Below are positions 35,536 to 43,608 of a stretch of DNA of 64,000 nucleotides, piece after piece; the stretch's first letter is position 1; every line of letters begins with the position of its first letter. The notes beneath the pieces are model-generated. The model did not search any database. It was not told where the DNA came from and saw nothing but the letters and a program-made list of their open reading frames with translations. The translations under genes and the position numbers were made by a program. Source of the stretch: JACXTP01 sp963827905 (lineage in GTDB: Archaea; Thermoplasmatota; Thermoplasmata; Methanomassiliicoccales; UBA472); assembly GCA_963827905.1 (NCBI GenBank), contig CAWHCB010000002.1:1-64000 (forward strand). The letters run 5' to 3'.

Positions 35536-36489
35536 TCAGTAACGGCCGTTCAAGGTGCGCAGGAATGCCATGGTCCGGCTCATACAGATGTTGGCGATCG
35601 CCTCGGCGTCACCATTGCCAGTGAGACCAGCCGCCCCAGGATGACCGCCGCCTTCGTTCATGGTCTCCTTTCCCACGTCCTCTAGCATCTTGCCGAGGTG
35701 CAGCCCGGCCCGGACCATCTCCGCCCTGGCCCTGGCGCTGAGGCGGAAGGTCTCGTCCCGTTGGGAGACCACAAAGGCCACGTCCGCCCCCATCGATAGC
35801 AGCGACTTGCATACCGAGCTCTCGAACGAACTTCCCAGCGAGACCGCCACTATGCGCTCTCCCACCCGTTCGAAGCGCAGTCGCTGCCCGCCTTTGAGGA
35901 CGGCTATGCGCTCGGATATGTCCGGTTCCAGGTCGGTCATGGTGTAGATCTCGTCCATCTCCGCCCCGCTCTTGGACATCAGCTCGGCGAAGCTGTGCAG
36001 CAAGGCCGGGTTGGCGTAGCGGAAGTGGCCGCTGTCCGTGGTCATGCCGCAGAGCAATGCCAGACCGGTCGATTTCCCGATCGGTGCACCGGTTTCCTTG
36101 AGGAGCTCGAAGATGATCTCCGAGCAGCTGCGCTTGGTATCATCACAAAAATATTGGCAACCGGCCCACTTGTCGCTCCGGGCATGATGGTCTATGATGA
36201 TCCAGTCCGGTCCGGGGTGATTCATCTCACCCAACTGCTCAGGCGATGAGGTGTCCACCACCAGCACGGTGTCGTATGCGCTCAGGTCGGCCCTCTCCAA
36301 TGTTTCGCAGCCAAGCTTCTTGGAGATGACCTTGGCCACCCGGTCCAGTCCCTGGGGGGCGCAGATGTCCACATCGGCGAAGGTGCTGCGCAGGGCAAAA
36401 GCGCTCCCGAAAGCGTCCGGGTCGGCATTGCCATGGATCAACACCAGCTTCCGACCAGGTATCAGTCTGGCGATGATCGCCTCGAACAC
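35536..36489 (-). CDS. DHH/DHHA1 family phosphoesterase (NrnA/RecJ-like)
   Basis: A 317-residue metal-dependent phosphoesterase. Motifs in order: HGNADPDAFGSAFAL (motif I), VLVVDTSSPEQL (motif II), DWIIIDHHARSDKW (the DHH triad, about residue 95-105) and the DHHA1 substrate-binding GGGHPGAAG near residue 288. Such proteins act on short oligonucleotides, cyclic dinucleotides or as GINS-associated nuclease relatives. The particular substrate is not evident. It is the last gene of the exosome-prefoldin cluster, starting 48 bases after prefoldin beta. Confidence 0.85.
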   Translation of the reverse strand: MFEAIIARLIPGRKLVLIHGNADPDAFGSAFALRSTFADVDICAPQGLDRVAKVISKKLGCETLERADLSAYDTVLVVDTSSPEQLGEMNHPGPDWIIIDHHARSDKWAGCQYFCDDTKRSCSEIIFELLKETGAPIGKSTGLALLCGMTTDSGHFRYANPALLHSFAELMSKSGAEMDEIYTMTDLEPDISERIAVLKGGQRLRFERVGERIVAVSLGSSFESSVCKSLLSMGADVAFVVSQRDETFRLSARARAEMVRAGLHLGKMLEDVGKETMNEGGGHPGAAGLTGNGDAEAIANICMSRTMAFLRTLNGRY

Positions 36490-36537
36490 TTTTTCACCAG
36501 ACCTTGATAGAAAAAGAAGAAAAAGGCTCTCGGGACC

Positions 36538-36912
36538 TTAAGCCCCCTCGTCCTCGCCTCGACCCTCGTTCTGGCCTAGAGCCTTGGAGATCTGTTCCTG
36601 CATGACCTGGTACTTCTCGCGGAACATCTTCTCCTGGCGGTCCAGGGTCTTGACGCGGACCTCGGTGGTCTCCTTGTCGTCCTCGAGCTCCTTGATGAGG
36701 GACTCCTTGTCCTTCACCATGATCATCAAGGCCCCCACGTTCTTGTAGACGGGGGTATCGGCCTCGGCCTTTCGGAGTTCCTCGAGCGTCATCTCGAACT
36801 CCTTCAGCTGGGCATCCATGCGGTACTTCTGCTGCAGCACGCCCTGGAGCTGTTGCTGCAACTGTTGGAACTGGGCGATCTGGTTCTGTAGTTTCGGGCT
36901 CATCTCATCCAT
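36538..36912 (-). CDS. pfdB: Prefoldin subunit beta
   Basis: A chaperone subunit that forms the jellyfish-shaped prefoldin hexamer. The 124 residues are almost entirely two long coiled-coil helices (QNQIAQFQQLQQQLQGVLQQ and ELEDDKETTEVRVKTLDRQE) joined by a short beta segment, ending in an acidic tail. The ATG at 36912 overlaps the end of pcc1 (ATGGATGA). An alternative start three codons upstream is possible. Confidence 0.94.
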   Translation of the reverse strand: MDEMSPKLQNQIAQFQQLQQQLQGVLQQKYRMDAQLKEFEMTLEELRKAEADTPVYKNVGALMIMVKDKESLIKELEDDKETTEVRVKTLDRQEKMFREKYQVMQEQISKALGQNEGRGEDEGA

Positions 36913-37147
36913 GATTCTCACCTATGGTCTTGCTCATGTCCTCGGCGATGTCCATCCATCGGAGGTAGGAGTTCAGCGCAGCGCGCAGGGCCGCCAGGTC
37001 GGTCGCCTCCACCCGCAGCACCACCTCATCGCCCTCCAGTCCCGTCTCCACCTTGGTGCGCGGGATCTCCCGCCCGGCCTCGGGCGAGATGGAAGTGAGT
37101 ATGGTGCTGGCGAACGGGGACCGGACCCTCAGCTCGGCCCGGAGCAT
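36905..37147 (-). CDS. pcc1: KEOPS complex subunit Pcc1
   Basis: An 80-residue dimerisation subunit of KEOPS, needed for the t6A modification of tRNAs decoding ANN codons. The family pattern is visible in ARRLLREIPRTKVE-like and VVLRVEATDLAALRAALNSY segments (here GREIPRTKVETGLEGDEVVL). It begins 4 bases after the RpoP stop. The other KEOPS subunits are not in the window. Confidence 0.9.
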   Translation of the reverse strand: MLRAELRVRSPFASTILTSISPEAGREIPRTKVETGLEGDEVVLRVEATDLAALRAALNSYLRWMDIAEDMSKTIGENHG

Positions 37148-37151
37148 GCGC

Positions 37152-37296
37152 TCAACGTCCCTTGATTACCTTCTTGACGTTCGGCCGCTCTTTATAGAAT
37201 ATCTTGGAACCGCACTTCTCGCACTGCATGCCCACGGTGTTCATGCTGGCACGGTACGGTTTGTCGCAGCTGCCGCACTTATAGGTCGTTCTTCAC
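37152..37296 (-). CDS. rpoP: RNA polymerase subunit P (Rpc10), start region disturbed
   Basis: A tiny zinc-ribbon subunit of archaeal RNA polymerase. The frame ending at 37152 encodes TYKCGSCDKPYRASMNTVGM, then QCEKCGSKIFYKERPNVKKV and IKGR, with the two C-x2-C pairs. No ATG, GTG or TTG precedes it in frame after an in-frame TGA at 37293-37295. If one A of GTGAAGAACG is an insertion, the gene starts with GTG at 37296 as MKTTYKCGSC and has 47 residues, the normal size. That GTG would then overlap the L37ae stop as GTGA, if the GGGG just before it also carries an extra G. Confidence 0.82.
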
Positions 37297-37572
37297 CCCT
37301 CCCTTGGCAGTCTTATCCTCTTTGGCGACGATCTCCTTGGAGGTGATGCTCCTCATGGTGGGGGCGTAGGAACCGGCCGCGAACTTGGCGCAGCAGTGCC
37401 TGCACTCCCATATGCCGGAGGCTTCCCGCTTCACTGCCAAGTGGTGGCAGGTCGGGCATTCGAACTTGGACTTCTGTAGCTTCTCTATGTCCCTGGTCAA
37501 CTTGCGGACCACGACACCGTAGCGAGCTCCGAACCGTCCGGAGCTGCCCGCTTTTACTGTACCTTTCGCCAT
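37279..37572 (-). CDS. rpl37ae: Ribosomal protein L37ae (eL43)
   Basis: A zinc-binding large-subunit protein of about 92-97 residues. It starts MAKGTVKAGSSGRFGARYGV at 37572. The C-x2-C...C-x2-C zinc motif is in FECPTCHHLAVKREASGIWE followed by CRHCCAKFAAGSY. The C-terminal tail GGVKNDL may be artefactual; a stop at 37293 is likely if the GGGG run contains an extra base. It overlaps the beginning of rpoP in the raw sequence. Confidence 0.95.
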   Translation of the reverse strand: MAKGTVKAGSSGRFGARYGVVVRKLTRDIEKLQKSKFECPTCHHLAVKREASGIWECRHCCAKFAAGSYAPTMRSITSKEIVAKEDKTAKGGVKNDL

Positions 37573-37577
37573 TGATA

Positions 37578-38336
37578 TCACCCTACTAGTTTACGCAGGT
37601 CGCCGCCCAACCTCTGGGCGGTCTCGATGACGCTCTTGACCTGCTCGATGGTCAGCGCGCCTTTCAGGCCCTTCTGCATGGCCCTCAGGTCGCCGTTCTC
37701 GTCAGTGGTTACGGTCAGTCGAGCCGACGCTACTTTTTCTTCGTCGAGACTTGGATCGAATAATATAGAGTTTTCTATTTGCACCGCGGTGCAGGAGATG
37801 GGCATGCAGCGGATCGGCATCATGAAGTCCTCGCCCTTGCCGTGGGCCTCCATGGGCACCTTGGCGGTCTTCAGCGCGTTGACCGCGCCGAGGAAGGCCG
37901 CGTCGAACAGGTTGCCGTCGTAATCCAGCACATAGATGTCCACGAAGTTCATCCAGACCTCCTTGCCCGGTTCTAGGCACATCTTCTCCAGATCTATCAT
38001 CTGGCTCTCCCTGATGCCGCGGTCCACCACACGGGCCAGCTCGATGGAGTGCTCATCTGGCGGTCCGGCCTCGAAGTTGGGCGAGCCCATGGGTATGAGC
38101 TCGGCGTTGGTGGAGAGCACTCCCTTGTTGGGCGTGTCCGCGAACGGGGTGCCGATGACGCTCTTGACGCCGACCAGGACGTCGGTGTTGCCCAGCTTGA
38201 CGCGGGCGGAGCCCTCGGCGCTCTCGATGTAGTTGGTCTCGATGCTGATGGGGCGGTACTCGTCCCACATGCGGCCGTCCACGCGCCTCCCCTTGGAGAT
38301 GAGCTTGTGGATGTGGTCGCGCTTGATCTCGGACAT
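37578..38336 (-). CDS. rrp42: Exosome complex component Rrp42
   Basis: The catalytically inactive RNase PH-like partner of Rrp41 in the archaeal exosome hexamer. It starts MSEIKRDHIHKLISKGRRVD behind a GGGAAGGG ribosome-binding site. IETNYIESAEGSARVKLGNT and VDIYVLDYDGNLFDAAFLGA are characteristic. 252 residues, usual length. The gene order Rrp4-Rrp41-Rrp42 is conserved in archaea. Confidence 0.95.
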   Translation of the reverse strand: MSEIKRDHIHKLISKGRRVDGRMWDEYRPISIETNYIESAEGSARVKLGNTDVLVGVKSVIGTPFADTPNKGVLSTNAELIPMGSPNFEAGPPDEHSIELARVVDRGIRESQMIDLEKMCLEPGKEVWMNFVDIYVLDYDGNLFDAAFLGAVNALKTAKVPMEAHGKGEDFMMPIRCMPISCTAVQIENSILFDPSLDEEKVASARLTVTTDENGDLRAMQKGLKGALTIEQVKSVIETAQRLGGDLRKLVG

Positions 38337-38353
38337 GATTTCCCTTCCCATGT

Positions 38354-39125
38354 TCAGGCCTCCTGTGAAGACTCGGCCTCAGGTTCCGCTGGGTCCTCCT
38401 CGGAGTCCACGCGGTAGCGGCGCCTCAGGGCGTCCTTCTGCAGTTCATAGATGATCTGGCAGGCGGACGTGCCCAGTTCCAGGGCGCGGTTGAACTCCGC
38501 GTAGGTAAGGTGACCGTCCATCTGGAGAAGCACAATCTCGCCGGTGCGGGGGATCATGGCCATGGGGACGTCCGCTTGGCCGAAGTTGTCCTCTTCCTTG
38601 TTCAGGTCCAGGACCACCTGACCGTTGACCTTGCCGACCGCGACGGACGGGATCAGGTCCTTCATCGGGATGCCTGCGTCGGCCAGCGCCACGGAGGCGG
38701 CGGTCAGACCAGCGCACCTGCGTGCCAGCGTTCGCCTGCAGGACCTCGATGAACACATCGATGGAGGTGCGGGGGTAGTTCTCTGTGAACACCACGTACT
38801 CCAGCGCCTCGGAGATGATCTTGGAGATCTCCACCGAGCGCCGGTCCGGCCCGGGCCTCTTCCTGTCATTCACGCTGAAGGCGATCATGTTGTATTTGCA
38901 CTGCACGATGGCCTTGGCGGGGTTCTGCATGTGCCGGGGGTGGCACTCCCTCGGGCCGTACACCGCTGCCAACACCTTGTTCTTGCCTATCTCCACGTAC
39001 GCGGAGCCATCGGCGTTCTTCAGAACGCCCGCCTCGATCTTGATGTTGCGGAGCTGATCAACCGTCCGCCCATCGATCCTGATGCCGTTGTCGTCTATGA
39101 GTTTGACGTCGCTGTTTCCACCCAT
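38354..39125 (-). CDS. rrp41: Exosome complex exonuclease Rrp41 (frameshifted)
   Basis: The phosphorolytic RNase PH-type catalytic subunit of the exosome. It starts MGGNSDVKLIDDNGIRIDGR. The conserved VYGPRECHPRHMQNPAKAIV and RSVEISKIISEALEYVV blocks are present. The frame is lost near 38720, where one extra base separates EVLQANAGT from RCAGLTAASVALADAGIPMK. The C-terminal Glu/Ser-rich tail ends ESSQEA at 38354. About 257 residues after correction. Confidence 0.93.
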
Positions 39126-39130
39126 TTGAA

Positions 39131-39840
39131 TCACTCTCTGTTACCGTCAGTTTTGATTTCCTTAGCCACTGAGTCCAGGTATTCCTTGACCCTTTCCGTG
39201 AGGCGGCGGGTCTGGGCGCCCTCCTCTATCATGCGGATGGCACGTATGGCCACCATCATGCTCTCGATGTCCCCGTCCAGCCAGATGCGGCCGTTCTGCC
39301 CGATGAATATGCGGCAGTTGGTCTGGTTCTTGATCATGCTGATCATTGAGCCGCCCTTGCCGATGACCCGGGGCACCTTGCTGTGCGATATCTCTATGAC
39401 CTGACCGCCCTGCATCTTGCGCAGACCCTGCTCCTTCATGGTGACCTGCACCCTCTTGGTCTCGTCCACCATCAGCACCTTGGCCATGATGGTGTCGCCC
39501 GACGTTGAGATAGCGGGAGGTGTCCCCGAACTCCACCTTCCATGGCACCTCGGTCACGTGCAATGGCGCCGGATAGGGGGAATTGATGTCGATAAGCCAG
39601 TTGGACGGTCCGATGTCCTCGACCTTGCCGATGACCAGGTCGCCCTGGATCGGGTATGTAGCGGCCACCCAACGGTATGACGTTGACGAAGTTCGATTTC
39701 ACCACTTTTATGCCCAGCTGCGCGGCGTAGACCTTGCCCTCATGGGCATAGGTGCCGCTCCCCGGTTTCATCCTCCCGCCGTCCAATAGGTCTCCGGGCA
39801 ATACGACCTCGCGGGACATGCTCACATCATCCTTTGTCAT
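39131..39840 (-). CDS. rrp4: Exosome complex RNA-binding protein Rrp4 (two frameshifts)
   Basis: The cap subunit of the exosome, with N-terminal, S1 and KH domains. Fragments: MTKDDVSMSREVVLPGDLLD and YAHEGKVYAAQLGIKVVKSN; then QGDLVIGKVEDIGPSNWLID (S1); then VIEISHSKVPRVIGKGGSMI (KH, with its GxxG loop) and the C-terminal helix. The two frame changes, near 39653 and 39499, both fall at GGG/CCC runs that should be one base shorter. An alternative start at 39819 exists. About 236 residues after correction. Confidence 0.92.
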
Positions 39841-39893
39841 CATCTCACACTTCTTCAGAACTTGTACTTAAGGCGTTTCATTTTCATTCGACC

Positions 39894-40589
39894 TCATTTC
39901 AGTTGTTTGAACTCGGCATCGCCGTGCGTCCGGTGGTTGAGCCGGTCGAAGAACTCGTCCCTCATACCCGCTGGGATCTCCACCACGCCTATCCACGACC
40001 CGTCCTTCTGCCATTCCTCTTTCTGGATTGTGCCGAAGTGCACGATGTCGTCGTAGCATTTGCCATACTCGTCAGCGGTCAGTTTGACCGCGATCCTCAT
40101 CTTCTCGAATCTTATCGGTATTATTGGCCGGATCTTGTCCAGGACATCCTTGACCTGCATGTCCACGGGCTTGAAGGGGTCCACATGCACCTTCGCCTCA
40201 TCCATGGCCGCCTCGATGCGGGCCGGGGTGTGGGGGCTGTGGGTCTGAGGGTTGATGGCGTTCCTCGCGATCTCAGCGATGATGCGCCTACGCTTCGCCT
40301 CCAGCATCTCCTTGCGTTGCTGGGCGGTGAGCTGCACCTCTCCCTTGAGGATGATCTGCTTCGCCACCTCGATCGGTTCGGTGGTGCCGAAGACCTCTTT
40401 CATCTTTTCCTCAGATGCCCGAGTACCCTTGTGGGCGTTCTTGAAGACCTCATCGATGACCATGTTCTCGTAGAGGTTCACTTCCTTGCCCTCTCGGAGC
40501 TGGTTCACTACCTTGGGGTCGATAAGGACCTCGAACGACTCGCCGTGCGATTCGAGCCGCGCTACAATCGCATCCTCGATGTCGACCAT
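39894..40589 (-). CDS. Ribosome maturation protein SBDS
   Basis: A 231-residue orthologue of the Shwachman-Bodian-Diamond protein, which with EF2-like GTPases releases the anti-association factor aIF6 from the large subunit. It starts MVDIEDAIVARLESHGESFE. The middle helical domain has LTAQQRKEMLEAKRRRIIAE and PQTHSPHTPARIEAAMDEAK, and the third domain KVHVDPFKPVDMQVKDVLDK. It lies between proteasome alpha and Rrp4, a conserved archaeal order. Confidence 0.96.
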   Translation of the reverse strand: MVDIEDAIVARLESHGESFEVLIDPKVVNQLREGKEVNLYENMVIDEVFKNAHKGTRASEEKMKEVFGTTEPIEVAKQIILKGEVQLTAQQRKEMLEAKRRRIIAEIARNAINPQTHSPHTPARIEAAMDEAKVHVDPFKPVDMQVKDVLDKIRPIIPIRFEKMRIAVKLTADEYGKCYDDIVHFGTIQKEEWQKDGSWIGVVEIPAGMRDEFFDRLNHRTHGDAEFKQLK

Positions 40590-40602
40590 CCTAGCTCCAG
40601 GC

Positions 40603-41325
40603 TCATTCGGCGTTGGCCTTGCCGATGTATGCCTCTACCTCGGACTCGGTCAGCCGACGGAAGTCCTCTCCACGTTTGACCAGTCCGATCTCGACGGCCT
40701 TGGGGTTGAGCTTCTCTTCCTCGGTGGCCTTCTTGAGCGCCCTCAGACCGAGGACGACAGCCTCATCCTGTGGCATGCCCTCACGGTACTGTTCCTCGAA
40801 GACCTCCATGACCGCGTTGCGGCCCGCACCGATGCTGCCTGCCTTGTATGAGACCAAGGCCCCGCTGGGGTCGGTCTCGAAGAGGTGCTCGCCCATATCG
40901 TCCACGCCCACCACTAGGAGGGCGGTACCGAAGGGCCTGACGCCACCATACTGGGTGTAGTTCTGCTTGTAGTCGCATATCCGCTTGACAAGGTCCTCCA
41001 CGCCCATGTTCTCGTCGTAGGTGACCTTGTTGATCTGCGCGATGATCCGTGCCTGGTCCACCAGTATGCGGGCGTCAGCCACCAATCCCGAGGTGGCGCA
41101 GCCGATGTGGTGGTCGATCTGGAAGATCTTCTCGATGGACTTCGGCTCCATCAGTCTGCTTGCGATGCGCTTATCAACTATCAGGACCACCCCGTCCTTG
41201 AACTTCAGTCCTACTGTGGTGGTCCCGCGTTTTACCGCCTCGCGGGCGTATTCGACCTGGAAGAGCCTACCATCGGGGGAGAAAACCGTGATGGCCCTAT
41301 CGTAGGCCATTTGTCCTGGTTGCAT
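40603..41325 (-). CDS. psmA: Proteasome subunit alpha
   Basis: Outer-ring subunit of the 20S proteasome, forming the gate. The N-terminal gate and H0 helix are recognisable in YDRAITVFSPDGRLFQVEYA. GTTTVGLKFKDGVVLIVDKR and GALVSYKAGSIGAGRNAVME follow. 240 residues. The beta subunit is not in this window. It has its own TATA box about 50-60 bases upstream, although it lies within a gene cluster. Confidence 0.97.
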   Translation of the reverse strand: MQPGQMAYDRAITVFSPDGRLFQVEYAREAVKRGTTTVGLKFKDGVVLIVDKRIASRLMEPKSIEKIFQIDHHIGCATSGLVADARILVDQARIIAQINKVTYDENMGVEDLVKRICDYKQNYTQYGGVRPFGTALLVVGVDDMGEHLFETDPSGALVSYKAGSIGAGRNAVMEVFEEQYREGMPQDEAVVLGLRALKKATEEEKLNPKAVEIGLVKRGEDFRRLTESEVEAYIGKANAE

Positions 41326-41369
41326 CTTTTCACACCTTCCGCTGTCCGGTCCACCTTAAGAAATGAAGG

Positions 41370-41385
41370 GATATATATTTGTTGG
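41370..41385 (-). promoter_or_regulatory. TATA box upstream of psmA
   Basis: On the minus strand AAATATATATCC at about 41371-41383 sits in an AT-rich gap between the corrected pop5 stop (41426) and psmA (41325). It predicts a separate start for the psmA-SBDS-exosome segment. Confidence 0.5.
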
Positions 41386-41425
41386 CCACCGGAAACATGG
41401 CGCTCAGATATGCTGGCCAGGTCCA

Positions 41426-41759
41426 TTAACGGAGCTTGCCCGACACGCGCCCCCTCCAACTCCGGGAAGTACCTTTCCCGAAGGGTGCGCAAGGTCCCCG
41501 AGGTGCGGAGGGTATGGAAGGAGCGGACCGCAGGACGGGCAGAGGTCCCATTGACCAGATCGATGAGCCTCTCCAGTTCCGGCTCGTTGCATCGCACGAT
41601 GCCCCGAGGACCGGTGGACTGGATCAACTTGGTGGTGCGGAGGCCGCGACGCCCCGCCTCGAGCATGATCGATTGGACATAGTCCTCTTGGCTGGCGGGT
41701 AGGCCATCCAAGGTCTCCACCGCCACGTATCGACGCCGTCCCCTGTCCGCCTTGACCAT
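41426..41759 (-). CDS. rnp2: Ribonuclease P protein component 2 (Pop5), C-terminal frameshift
   Basis: The Pop5 subunit of RNase P. It starts MVKADRGRRRYVAVETLDGL, with IVRCNEPELERLIDLVNGTS and RTSGTLRTLRERYFPELEGA typical of the family. In the raw sequence the frame runs on into psmA to 41232. Removing one C of the CCC at 41439-41441 (GGG on the coding strand) ends the protein as ARVGKLR with TAA at 41426-41428, giving about 110 residues, the expected size. The truncated end also clears the psmA promoter. It lies directly after ftsZ's partner position in the cluster and 1 base before the ftsZ stop. Confidence 0.82.
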
Positions 41760-41760
41760 C

Positions 41761-42870
41761 CTACTTCTTCACCGCCGGCTTGGCTGACGAGGTTTGGGGC
41801 ATGCCCTCCTCGACGGATTGGGCGCGTACGCCGGTGATGACGACCATCACCCGCACCCGGCCCTTGGACTCCGGGTCCACCGAGCAACCCCAGATGATAC
41901 GCGCCCGCGGGTCTACCTTGGAGCTCACCAGCTCAGCGGCGCTCTCCGCCTCGGTGACCGTCATGTCCGGTCCACCGATGACGCGCACCAGCGCCCCCTT
42001 GGCACTCTTTAGGTCCACATCTGCCAGCAGGGGGGACATGATGGCCTCGTTAACGGCCTTCTGAACCCTGTCCTCATCGGACTCGTTCTCGCCCAGCCCT
42101 ATCATGGCAAGTCCTGCGCCTTTCATGATGGTCATGATGTCGTTGAAGTCGACGTTCACCAGCCCCGGCTTGGTCAGGACCTCGGTTATGCCTTTGATGG
42201 CCTGCATGAGCACCTCATCGGCCACCTTGAAGGCCGCCTCGATGGGCAGCTTGGGCACCAAGGCCAGCAAGCGCTCGTTCTGGATGATGATGGTGGTGTC
42301 GCAATGGGAACGGAGCTTCTCCAGGCCCTTCATGGCGTTCTCCATGCGCAGCCTGCCCTCGGCCTTGAAGGGCAAGGTGACCACGCCGATGACCAAGGCC
42401 CCGTACCTCTTGGCAAGGTCCGCCACCACTGGGGCGGAACCCGTACCGGTGCCGCCGCCCATGCCCGCGGTGATGAAAACGATGTTCGCTCCTTCCAGGT
42501 ACTTGCGCAGGTCCGCCTCCGATTCCTCGGCCGCCTTCTGGCCCACCTCGGGGATGGCCCCGGCGCCCAGTCCTTTGGTCAGACTCTTGCCCAGCAGGAC
42601 CTTGTTCGGCGCTTGGATGGACAGGAGGTGGCGGGCATCGCTGTTGCATGCCACCAACGTCGCACCGGACACGCTGGCCTGGCTCAGGCGTCTTATGGTG
42701 TTCGAGCCGCCTCCACCGCAACCTATGATGGAGATCTTGATGCGCAAGGATTGGACAAGCTTCAAAAGCTCCTCGTCCTCGGCGCTCAACATCTGCGATT
42801 CGCCTGCGTTCGCTCTAGACTGCATCAGTTGGTCTTCGATTTCCTGGTCAAAATCTGACTTCAAGTGCAC
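41761..42870 (-). CDS. ftsZ: Cell division protein FtsZ
   Basis: A tubulin-like GTPase forming the cytokinetic ring. The 369-residue protein has IIGCGGGGSNTIRRL near the N-terminus, the tubulin signature AGMGGGTGTGSAPVVADLAK, and NERLLALVPKLPIEAAFKVA. The start appears to be GTG at 42870 (or TTG at 42864), preceded by GGTGG and a minus-strand TATA-like TTTTATATAG at about 42882-42891, implying a very short leader. A polar, mostly unstructured N-terminal 40 residues precede the GTPase core, and a Lys-ending tail follows it. Confidence 0.96.
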   Translation of the reverse strand: MHLKSDFDQEIEDQLMQSRANAGESQMLSAEDEELLKLVQSLRIKISIIGCGGGGSNTIRRLSQASVSGATLVACNSDARHLLSIQAPNKVLLGKSLTKGLGAGAIPEVGQKAAEESEADLRKYLEGANIVFITAGMGGGTGTGSAPVVADLAKRYGALVIGVVTLPFKAEGRLRMENAMKGLEKLRSHCDTTIIIQNERLLALVPKLPIEAAFKVADEVLMQAIKGITEVLTKPGLVNVDFNDIMTIMKGAGLAMIGLGENESDEDRVQKAVNEAIMSPLLADVDLKSAKGALVRVIGGPDMTVTEAESAAELVSSKVDPRARIIWGCSVDPESKGRVRVMVVITGVRAQSVEEGMPQTSSAKPAVKK

Positions 42871-42928
42871 CCACCCTATTTTCTATATAAAAAAACGGAT
42901 ATATATCGGTTGTCCCTTGACAGCCCAA

Positions 42929-43608
42929 TCACTCGACGAAATTCATCTGAACCCCACAGCTGGGGCAGGAGCGGTCGGTGAGGCCTGAGTTTGCACCCAC
43001 AGTCCGGGCACTGGTCCCCCATGAAGGTCCCGCACTCGCAAGGTCCGGCCAAGGCATCGAAGCGAAGTCCACAGGCGGGGCAGGTGACGATGTCACAGTC
43101 CCTGAAGACCTCCCCGCAGGACCGACAGGTCAGACCATCCAAGTCCACTCTTCCTCCGCACTCTGGGCACAGAAAGCTATCGTTATCCCGGACGAATATC
43201 GCCCCACACTCGCACTCGTTGCAATAGACCGCCACCAAGCGGTCGCAGGAGGGACACCGCAGCTTTATGCGACGAGGGCAACGCGCTTTGGTCGCCGTTG
43301 ACCATCGTCACGGCCCTCACCTTTTCCTCGTCCCATGGTTCGCCGCACAGAGGGCATGACCCCATGCGGGTCAGGCAGACCACATGGAAAGGCTGTCCGC
43401 ACTTGCATCTCGCATATTGCAGGCCCACCTTGATGTAGCCCATGCACATGGGGCACATCAGGGCTCTGGGCCTGTCATCGTCCTTGATCTTGGGCTTGGA
43501 GACCCCTCGGACCGGTGAGGCGGCATCATCTGCGCCCGCCACAGGGTGAGCGAATCGACCGAGCCCGTTGAGGAGCCGATGATGGAAAAGCTGGTGGACC
43601 GACTCCAA
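42929..43608 (-). CDS. RING-like finger plus zinc-ribbon repeat protein (frameshifted)
   Basis: No family name is certain. A Cys-rich protein of about 225 residues after correction. Residues 52-88 form a C4HC3 pattern: C-x2-C-x12-C-x1-C-x4-H-x2-C-x6-C-x2-C, ending HVVCLTRMGSCPLCG, which resembles RING/PHD-type cross-brace fingers. It is followed by a series of zinc-ribbon knuckles (CPSC, CNECEC, CPEC, CRSC, CPAC, CEC, CPDC, CPSC). Frame changes near 43290 and 42988 are each explained by one extra base; the corrected end is SCPSCGVQMNFVE at 42929. The start is uncertain: TTG at 43608 is the first usual start codon, with a TATA-like element at about 43665-43673. Such proteins may be protein-protein adaptors; no ubiquitin-like gene is nearby. 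Confidence 0.65.

Noticed and set aside
41232..41425. C-terminal extension of Pop5 overlapping psmA
   Set aside because: It has no family resemblance, crosses the psmA TATA box and start, and disappears if one C of a CCC run is removed, giving a normal-length Pop5.
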